Shown: piece after piece, positions 9,641 to 17,732 of the stretch
How positions within the stretch are numbered: the stretch's first letter is position 1
Layout of the letters: each line of letters opens with the position of its first letter
NCBI RefSeq assembly: GCF_030272615.1
Contig: NC_081411.1
Coordinates: 183,730,977-183,794,976, forward strand
Length of the DNA stretch: 64,000 nucleotides
Origin: Cryptomeria japonica
Taxonomy: Eukaryota > Streptophyta > Pinopsida > Cupressales > Cupressaceae
Direction of reading: 5' to 3'
Translations under genes and position numbers: made by a program
The notes under the pieces: model-generated
Told to the model about the DNA's origin: nothing
Databases searched by the model: none
Seen by the model: only the letters and a program-made list of their open reading frames with translations

Positions 9641-10913
9641 TGTTAGGTCCCAGAGGAAACTGAGAGGGGGGGGGGGGTGAATCAGTTGTCTAATAATATT
9701 AAACCAAAAATAGCTTAATCAAATTACTGCTTAATACCGGTGAACCAGTCTGTTATACCGGTGGACAGTTTTAACAAATAAATGCAATACCGGTAAAGAT
9801 TAATGCATGAAACTAAAAGACAAAGTCATCCACAACACATAACACCAATATTTGTAGGTGGAAACCCTGCAAGGGGAAAAACCATGGTGGGAAACCTTAC
9901 CCACAATTAGATGATACTACTGCAGATAGTAAGTGTACATAAATGGGGTCTGCACATGCAGAAAGGCCAAGCGCCTAGAGCTCACTGCTCAATCACAAAT
10001 GGAAGTCACACTGACTACAGTTGGATGGTTAAATCCAATAAGAATGTACTACACAAAATAGCATCTTCATATGCTGGATTCAGTACTAGTGTAGTTCTGA
10101 TATGCTTTCACAAAAACCTAGCTTCACCTTCAAATGATGTCTACGTGTATAGCTCTGCTTAATCTTGCATATACCTTCACTCAAATCTTATTCGTGTTCC
10201 ACACTAATCTTACAAATAAGATCTTACATTTATACCATAACCTAAGACCAATTTTAGTAGGTCGGCTCTACAAGATATTACAATAAAATCATTTTACAAG
10301 CAATACAATATCTGATGCAATAATCGATTGAACATGTCGGCTTGATGCATTTACAACAATAATTAATCAACTTCATAACATGTCATGCTAATCTAGAAAA
10401 GATAAACTTATGGGTGTAACCCTGGACCTATTTGCTGGTAACAACAAATATGCAATTAGGAATATTCCAATAAGCAATTCTCCAAAATAAGATGTCCAAA
10501 CAATGTCTTCGACATTACCAAGTGTTTTCCACACTATTCTAAGTGCTGGTGATCATTATATCTTGCCAGTGTATCATATACTGGTGACTGTGCAAAAGTC
10601 ACTTTCTTACCGGTGAATGTTGTTGGATCTCCAAAGTGCTAGAGTTTTAGTAGGTGTTGACATCAACAACAAAATGATACTAAAATACCAACACTGCCAA
10701 CATATCACTTACTAGTTATTATACCATATCGGTCTCCAGTCCTTATGTCTTCAACACAAGCCAAAACTAACCTATGTACCGGTGATTCCAATGACCACAA
10801 TGCTAGTTGACATCCTCTTCTTACTGGTGACAAGCTATATCGGTAACCAACTATACTAGTTGATATCAATGACACCATTACCGGTTGACATCAATGACAA
10901 CACAATGCCAACA
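9641..10913 (-). repeat. Copia LTR shared by C1 and C3 (probable hybrid)
   Basis: The LTR is 1273 bp, starting TGTTGGCATTG and ending GGGACCTAACA on the minus strand. On its inner (left) side it abuts the C1 primer site; on the right it abuts a polypurine tract. It therefore serves as 5' LTR of C1 and 3' LTR of C3. Only its outer end, about 10690-10913, matches the C3 5' LTR (39129-39344); the rest does not. A crossover inside U3 explains this. A poly-G run (9664-9677) and GGTGGAAACCC / GGGGAAAAACC (9857-9893) are copia LTR landmarks. Confidence 0.8.
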
Positions 10914-11130
10914 ATCTCCCCCTTTGGCATTGATGTCAACACATGTAGTATCCGACATACTACAAATTCTCTCTCCCCCTTTGACAACAACGACAAAGGG
11001 CACTGACAAAGTTTCTCTCTCCCTATTCTCTACCAGTTGCTTCTCCCTCTATGGCCATTTCACTCTGTATCCTCTCAATAAGCAACACTTGAGATGGAGG
11101 GCTCAGACACTAATTGCTCAGCCACCAAGT
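10914..11130 (-). other. C3 3' untranslated end with polypurine tract
   Basis: On the minus strand a GCCAAAGGGGGAGAT tract (10914-10928) abuts the LTR. Upstream are repeated CAAAGGGGGAGA-type words, as in copia 3' ends. It stops at 11130/11135, where C2 is inserted, and should continue at 33580. Confidence 0.65.
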
Positions 11131-11135
11131 TTATA

Positions 11136-12661
11136 TGATAGTTCTGATACTAATTGTAAAGTATTGATGCCAATAGCTAACAAGATGAGAGGGTGGGGGG
11201 GTGTGAATCATACAAACTTAATCTTCCATAAAATCAACACATTCAACCTTAGTAACATATACTTCAACAATATAACCAAAAACTGCTAAACATGCAAACT
11301 CATAAACACATAATCATCATAACACATATAACACCTGATTTAACGTGGAAACCCAAATAGGGAAAAACCACTATGGGATTTAGGACCCACTAAGAAATAT
11401 ACTCTTCTAGAGTATGCTCGGTTAAAAGAAAATCCTGTTAAAGATTACAAACACATTGCTAGATGTGACCCGGTTAAGGGATTTCCCTCAGATCTATTAG
11501 GATCTTCACTTTGTTAGAAGTGACCTTGTGAAAGGATTTCAAACACTCATTTAGAATGTTACCTTGCTAGAGGGTTTACAAATAAGACTATTAAGTCCAC
11601 TCGGTTAAGAGATTTTCTGTCACTTATAAAATAATAGTATTAAATATCTATCAGCAACTTCACATCTAAAATGCTAGAGCAGATTCTTATTTGCTCAAAA
11701 TAATCTAGTCATAAGACTTATCTAGTCTTCTGCTGGGCTCCTTACTCTGTTATTCAAACAGGTCTTCAAGCTTCTGTGCTCAGTAATCACTATGTAGCAT
11801 CCCTGTGCTTACACTTGCCCGCATACATTGTTCATCAATAATTTCTTACTTATAAACAATTTTCTAACTGCTAAATCTCCTTGATCACATTTCCCATGAT
11901 CAATCTTAGCCATCAGATCTTCAAACTTGACTAGGTTCAATGCATCTTTCAATTTAAAAACATTTTACCTTGCCTCGGGACTTGCATTCCTTTCTTGGAA
12001 CTTGCACAAGGTTATTGCGGTTCAATCTAAGCTGTAGATCTTCCTGCCGATCTTTCATTACCATAGATCCTTAACAAACTTCATGCGTGACATTCCAATC
12101 ATTCATACATCTCCAGCTAATCATTGTCCTTCATTAAATAATGCTTGTATTCATCCAATGCGCTCTATCCTAACTCGGTTGCAACTCAATAAATACTAAA
12201 CTTTAGTCGGTAGACATTCCACTTTCATTAACCGATATCGATAACCTTAGGGTTTATCAACTAGGTTCCTTAGGGTTTACTGACTAGGTTCTTTGCTCGG
12301 TGACATAGTATAGTATTAACCTTACAATCAACAACATATGTAGGATATCAAAACAATCTAAACATCATGATCTCATCATTGTCTAACTTGGTAATAGTTG
12401 CCCATTGAATAACTTATTTCTCCCCTTATTCATCACATTCTTTCTGTGTCTTTTACTGACCACTTAATACTCATCAAATCAATTTCTTAAGATATGGCAA
12501 CGTCATATTGAATAAAAAAATCAATTTCTTGACATCAATGACAAAATAATGTTATAAAGATAGTTATCATCCTTCTTCAGTTATATCAAATAATATTCAA
12601 CAACCTTCTCAATATTCTCAATGAATATCAACAATTTGTCTTTCTACTGAAAATGGCAACA
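11136..12661 (-). repeat. C2 3' LTR (left copy)
   Basis: On the plus strand it runs from TGATAGTTCTG to GAAAATGGCAACA, 1526 bp. It contains the CGTGGAAACCC / GGGAAAAACC pair (11344-11371) and a G-rich run near 11190. It carries about 40 bp (near 11695-11740) missing from the right copy. Confidence 0.9.
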
Positions 12662-13069
12662 ATCTCCCCCTTTGGCATTGATGGCAAAACCAATAATTAA
12701 TTGGTAATACTAATAGGATATTCAAATTTATTCAGATTCAGATTGCTCTTAGACTTCTCCTATTATCCTTGAGTTGTAGAATTCTTTTGAAAGTCTTCTC
12801 CTCCTGTCATTAGTCTTCTATTATCTTCTTCATTTAGGATGTTTACCATTTAGTCTTCTCCCCCTTTGACAACAATGCCAAAAAGTAAAAGAACTAAATC
12901 ATGATTTCTTCCTCTGTGAAGTGATTTGCCTTGCTGTGTATCATCTTAGTCTTGGTCAGAGCAACTTGTCTCTGTTCATTATTTACTGCATAACTTTAGG
13001 TGACCTCCTAAAGTGTAAATCTGCATCAATCCACACATAATATTATGTAGATTCATCAAATTGATTCTT
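12662..13069 (-). other. C2 3' untranslated region and polypurine tract
   Basis: The minus strand reads GCCAAAGGGGGAGAT directly before the LTR (12662-12676). Further CTCCCCC words lie at about 12855. No gene is seen. Confidence 0.7.
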
Positions 13070-13828
13070 TCACCGAACTCGGTTAGTCAGTAGAAGATAG
13101 GGGTAGTACCCTAACTTGCTTCTGAGATACTCAAAAGTGTCCCTTGGCAGTGGCTTTGTGAAAATGTCTGCTAATTGCTCCTTGGAACTGATATATTCCA
13201 GCATAACATTCTTCTCTTGAACTTCTTCTCTTAGATAATGATACTTTATAGATATATGCTTTGTCTTAGAGTGCATTACCGGGTTCTTTGAAATATTAAT
13301 GGCACTAGTATTATCACATAATATAGTTACTGGCTCGGTAACTTTTTCATTTATACCTTCCAACAATTGTTTGATCCATGCTATGTTGGTACAATTCAAT
13401 GCTGCAACAACATATTTAGCTTCTGCTGTTGATTGTGAAATACATCCTTGTTTCTTGCTAAGCCAACTTACTAATCTTTCTCCCAAAAAGAAAGCTCCAC
13501 CACTTGGGCTTTTCCTGTCATTTATGTTTCCTGCCCAATCAACATCAGTATAAACTTTTAAATCAAAATCATTTCTCTTTCCATATACTAAGCCATAATC
13601 TTTAGTGCCTCTCAAGTATCTGAAAATTCTCTTGATTGCTATCATATGAGTTTCCTTGGGATTTGCAGAGAATCTTGCAACAATACCTACTGCATGGGCT
13701 ATATTCGACCTACTATGCACAACATATTGCAACTTCCCAATTATAGATTGGTAAAGTGTCTCATCAACAGATGCAGATTCATCATTCTTTGATAGTTTAT
13801 AGTTAGTAGTCATAGGAGTACTTACTAG
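13070..13828 (-). pseudogene. C2 RNase H and pol C-terminus
   Basis: The segment continues the RT frame of 28595-28957 across the G2 insertion. Copia landmarks are LYQSIIGKLQYV, RIFRYLRGTKDYGL, then RNase H: YTDVDWAG (Asp), STAEAKYV (Glu), LCDNTSAI (Asp), and SKEQLADIFTKPL near the end. The catalytic acidic residues are present, and about 250 codons are open. RNase H would remove the RNA template during cDNA synthesis. The segment itself is intact, but it is separated by 14.8 kb from the rest of a damaged pol. Confidence 0.92.
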
Positions 13829-14611
13829 TGTTTATGGTGAAAATGGATAACAATAATAACAAAATTGAAAGGCTAAATGAATTCAACCACCAAACCCTAG
13901 CCTAACAATGAACAAAGATCCACCATAACATATGAAGATAACCTAAGACAATGCAAATAACTCAAAATCACAAAGATTATACCATCACATGTCCAATAGG
14001 GTTTTGATCTCCATTCTTCCTATCTCCATTGATCTTGCTTGATATACTTGCTCTCAGATTTTTGTATGCACAAGAGCTCAACAAAGAACGGAATGTGGTT
14101 GCAAGTGGAATTGTAGTGTAGCCAAGTACTCCAAAATCAGTCATTAGGATTTGTCATTAGGGTTTGACAATGAAGAAAGCATCTTCTTAAATAGAAGACA
14201 CAATAAGAAATGGAGGGTTAAGATTGAGAGGTGTAAAAAGAGAGGTCGGTTAGGATTAGAGGGTAGGTAAAAGAAATAGTAAAATAATGAAAGAGGTAGG
14301 TAGTGTAGGAAATAAGAGATGAATGACATGTGTCATGTGTGGAAAAGATAATGAATTAATTAAATAAATAAAGATTTATTTAATTAATAGAAGAAGTGGG
14401 ATAATTAAATAAAAAAAATATTTATTTAATTTAGGAAAGGGATAATTTAAATAAATAAATGTATTTATTTAAATGAGAAATAAGGCTAGAAGAGGATAAA
14501 TGAATTAATTAAATAAATAAAGATTTATTTAATTAATAGAAGAATTAGGCTTAGATAATTAAATAAATAAAATATTTATTTAATTAGACATGACAATTTT
14601 GGGTGTCTACA
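13829..14611 (-). repeat. G2 3' LTR
   Basis: On the minus strand it starts TGTAGACACCC and ends CACCATAAACA, 783 bp. U3 holds two hairpin-prone blocks of the form AATTAAATAAATAAA / TTTATTTAATTAAT. A TATA-like CTATTTAAGAAG lies at 14183-14194. It is related to the G4 LTR at 43104-44061. Confidence 0.95.
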
Positions 14612-14625
14612 TTTTGCCCCTCTTT
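14612..14625 (-). promoter_or_regulatory. G2 polypurine tract
   Basis: The minus strand reads AAAGAGGGGCAAAA next to the TGTAGAC LTR start, identical to G1 and N1. Confidence 0.92.
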
Positions 14626-14856
14626 GAGACAATGCGGCTTGTCGCGTTGTTTCAAAGAAGATAAGATGAACTGATACAAAGTTGCCCCAGAATGGGAATT
14701 ATATGCCCCCTCGAGAGATTGGATGAAAATGTCTGAAAAGATTGCAGACAATCTCTCGATAAGAAAGAAAGGCTAGAATGGACTGATCGGATAAAGTGAC
14801 AAAGTCACGGGATACAGAAGACTGACTCGGGAAATGAGGGTGAGGGCTAGGGTAGG

Positions 14857-14866
14857 CTATAAGATA
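14857..14866 (+). promoter_or_regulatory. TATA-like box of the antisense PMD unit in G2
   Basis: CTATAAGATA lies about 100 bp upstream of the exon 1 ATG and has the same order and orientation relative to the exons as in G1. On its own it is weak; the parallel layout is the main support. Confidence 0.45.
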
Positions 14867-14957
14867 GACCACAGGGGGAAAATACATCCTCATTGTCATC
14901 TACACCGTCACAAGAGCTTAGTGCAAAGCGAAAATAAAGCAACAACAGTCAGCAGCG

Positions 14958-15023
14958 ATGGCTTTTGTTCATAGTTTCGACCGTGTTCGCCGATTCTAGA
15001 GGCCAACGGAGGCAGGAGAGCTA
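14958..15023 (+). pseudogene. PMD gene exon 1 (22 codons), antisense inside G2
   Basis: The ATG is at 14958, and 22 codons lead to a GTGAGT donor at 15024. The peptide starts MAFVHS and aligns with G1 exon 1 through F-D-R-V-R-R-F-stop-R-P. The stop, TAG at 14997-14999, falls where G1 has Trp, so a G-to-A change of TGG is likely. The exon ends in phase 0, as in G1. Confidence 0.6.
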
Positions 15024-15496
15024 GTGAGTACCACAAAACCTCCTCGTACTTTGATGCATTTATTATTGTCATTAACTCATACTAGGTAATGTAATAAATG
15101 CGCATTTATGTCTTCCAGGTCAAATCGGCAGTTCTGTGATGAACATACGCTGTCGATTGGATAAGCTACTGAGAGGATACACTCAAGAAGGTCCTCTAGG
15201 GAAGACTAAGATAGATCAAGGCACTTTGTGATGAACAGGGAGTATAAAATATGAGCAGCACTTTGTGATGAACAGAGAGTGCAAATGTGAGTAACACTTT
15301 GTGATGAACAGTGAGTGTCACACACGTAGTACTTTGTGATGAACAGGAAGTACTACTAGGATAGATAGCAACACTTTGTGATGAACAGTGAGTGTCACTA
15401 GGATAAATAGCTATGTGCATTTAGATAGCGAGTAGCATTTTGTGATAAACAGTGAATGCCACTATGACTGACATGATTTGATTTGCTTGACTGCAG
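15024..15496 (+). other. Predicted phase-0 intron of the G2 PMD unit
   Basis: Donor GTGAGT at 15024, acceptor TTGACTGCAG ending at 15496, length 473 bp. Phase and position match the G1 intron. About half is a tandem repeat unrelated to the G1 intron repeat. Confidence 0.6.
15222..15452 (+). repeat. CACTTTGTGATGAACAG tandem repeat in the PMD intron
   Basis: There are six copies, starting at 15222, 15259, 15295, 15331 (first base lost), 15372 and 15436. Spacing is 36-41 bp, then 64 bp for the last. The core is nearly invariant while the spacer varies, ending in pieces such as GAGTGTCAC. Confidence 0.85.
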
Positions 15497-16057
15497 GAGT
15501 ACTTGCCGATGCTGGAGTCACGGAAGAGATTCCCATCGACTCAGAGGTTGCGACCAGAGTTGACAGCTGAGGACTGAGTTGCAATTGAGGTTATGGGATT
15601 GAGATACATTCTGTATGTGCCTGAGTTTCGGGTGAACATGGGATTGTTGACTGCACTGGCTGAGAGATGGCACTCAGAGACTTGTAGTTTGCATTTGCCG
15701 ATGGGTGAGATGACAATCACCTTGGAGGATGTATATAGGATTCTACGGATACCGATCGATGGGGAGTTAGTACCCTATGATCAAGACGGAGATAGGGATG
15801 CACTGAGATAAGTGTTCTAGGATCCAGGACTAGGGATGAGGGTGGGACATGTGGCATGGGATACCATGACATGGACAGGATTAGCACTACCAATAGTGTT
15901 GACAGGAGTTATCAGTGGGTTCCTCTGTCTAGATAGGACGACACGAGGGGTGGCTGCAGGGGACACAGGGGCCAGGAGAGTTGATCTTGGGGTGGGTCCT
16001 TCTAGGGTTCAAACTCCGTCGAGGCCAGGCGGCTTCGAGGGAGGGAGTTCATCATAG
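15497..16057 (+). pseudogene. PMD exon 2, truncated, antisense inside G2
   Basis: The frame opens at 15497 in phase 0. It matches G1 exon 2: E-S-R-K-R-F-P, GLLTALAERWHSET, GEMTITLEDVYRILRIPI, then VLTGVISGFLCLDR. In-frame stops are TGA 15575-15577, TAA 15809-15811 and TAG 15818-15820. After the DRTTRG segment the sequence leaves the G1 alignment and ends at 16057 with a Gly/Ser-rich tail, so the second half of the domain is deleted. It lies on the strand opposite to pol. G2 is young by LTR comparison yet this copy is badly broken, so it probably decayed before this insertion. Confidence 0.7.
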
Positions 16058-17495
16058 CCTTAGAGGGCTCCCTATGTATCAGTATTGTACCATTTTTGTA
16101 TTGTAGACACCTGCGGGTGATTTTGTAGCCATATGATTCTTTTAACATCATTGTATCATGACACTTTTGATTATATATGAGAGATGATCCATTTTTGCGG
16201 TAGCTGTATGCATGTGTACCGATGTGATGAGATTTTTCATGATGTATGTTTTATGTGATGCTTATGATATGGATGCAAATGTGAATGTATGAAATGCAAA
16301 TGAATATGATAATGCAAATGATTATTTACATAATGAAAATGTCAGATGTGCTAACATGTGTTGTATGCAGGATGTGATGCAATTGTGATATCTATATGTA
16401 TGTATGAAATGCTTATATGTGGTGATGTAGGTGTAACTATATGAAATGCAAATGTTTTTGGTGTGTCATTATACTCAGTCATGTGATAGTGGGCTACGCG
16501 GACTCGAGAAGGACAATGGAAGTCAATCAAGAAAGGGGGATGGAAGACAGAAGATATGAACGTGAAAGAGCTTCTTGTGCGTTATCATCATTGAGCTTTA
16601 TTATGGCAAGTAGGTTATGACAATCGAGGCATTTGTTCGGCCCAGAAAGTCATTGTACCTGTTTGCATGGAGATAAGACAGTCACAAACAAGGAATGCCC
16701 CAGTTCATACTAGACTCACAGTGTCCTCATATCCTTGGACAAGTCATAGCATTACTAAAAGACAATCCACAGACAACAAATGCAAATAGGTGACGATACC
16801 CCATCCTCGCCTTTCTAGTCAAAGACATCCTGGAGATAGAATCTCTAGTCAAAGACATCCTGGAAAAGCTAAAAGACATGTCACCAAAAAGATAAAATCA
16901 AAAGAAAACCAAGACTTGACACCAACATCCACTGTAGTCCTCAAGTTTAGTGTCTCTTGTCACTTGTTTAAGTCTTATTCGATTGTGGTCACAATGTTCA
17001 CTTTCACAAAAAGGATAGATAGCACTGAACCATATGTTGTCTGAGTCTGTTGAAAGATTTGATTTTGTTGAAGCTCATTGTTGCTGCTGTGTCTCATCTG
17101 AAACTGACTGAATCCATGAAACTGATACTTTATTGTGGAGAAGATGGAACTTTATTGTGAACTGGCGATGCAGATGTTGCTTTATTGCGGATTGTGCGCG
17201 GATAGACTTGAAGGAAGCTGGAAGAAACTGTACTCCTCGAAACATGTGATGTTCTTAGTTCCACACCCATCACTAGACGTAGGAATTGCCTTAATCACAG
17301 ATAGGAGCCGATTTATTATGGATGGAAAGGGAATGAAAAGGGAGGGTTATGGATGGCTAACCAATCTTAGGTAGATCAATAACAAACCATGATGGGAATG
17401 GTTAAGTTTATTGTGAATGAATAGGTTGTGAGTGTGTGCAAAGTGAAAAGATGAAAGAGAATCCTGAAGGAGAGAGGAGCAAAGTCTCTACGCAT
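16058..17495 (-). other. G2 3' region between PMD unit and pol, noncoding
   Basis: No supported gene. 16200-16450 is rich in ATGAAATGCAAATG-like words. 16815-16870 has a short duplication of CTAGTCAAAGACATCCTGGA. Several copies of TTTATTGTG / TTTATTGCGG occur at 17130-17190. Confidence 0.5.
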
Positions 17496-17643
17496 GGCGC
17501 TGGTGACCCAGTTTTCACCATGGTACTTGCCCAGGGCGCCACCAAAGTGGTTTTCACCGTTGGATGAAATTATTTCTCTTTACTTTTTTTCGATTTTTCA
17601 ATTTTTTTGTTGTCACAAGGCGCCTGTTTGCCAGGTTTTCACC
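17496..17643 (-). promoter_or_regulatory. Triplicated GGTGAAAAC / GGCGC motif after G2 pol
   Basis: On the minus strand three copies of GGTGAAAAC followed by a GGCGC or AGCGC core lie about 90-240 bp past the pol stop: 17618-17643, 17534-17558 and 17496-17520. G1 has one copy at the same relative place. T-rich runs separate the copies. Confidence 0.45.
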
Positions 17644-17732
17644 AAGTAACGATTTTTTTGTTTTATAATTTTTTTTGTATTTTTGAAATTTTTTTGATTT
17701 TTTTGTATTTTTGAATTAGGATATTCTGAAAA

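Larger units (their letters stand above)
6743..10913 (-). mobile_element. C1: Ty1/copia element, 5' part, interrupted by G1
   Basis: On the minus strand the order is LTR (9641-10913), initiator-Met primer site (9626-9639), gag, zinc knuckle, protease, integrase and the start of RT. This gag-PR-INT-RT order is diagnostic of copia. RT breaks off at 6743 where the G1 LTR begins, so the rest lies left of the window beyond G1. The coding frame has at least six in-frame stops and is dead. The LTR is also joined to C3 on its right side (see the LTR entry). Confidence 0.9.

Noticed and set aside
10885-11289. Plus-strand frame of 134 codons
   Set aside because: It crosses the C1/C3 LTR end, the C3 3' region and the start of the C2 LTR, so it cannot be one gene.
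15196-15452. CRISPR-like array (17 bp cores with spacers)
   Set aside because: Core too short, spacers related to each other, eukaryotic context, no cas genes; it is a minisatellite in the PMD intron.
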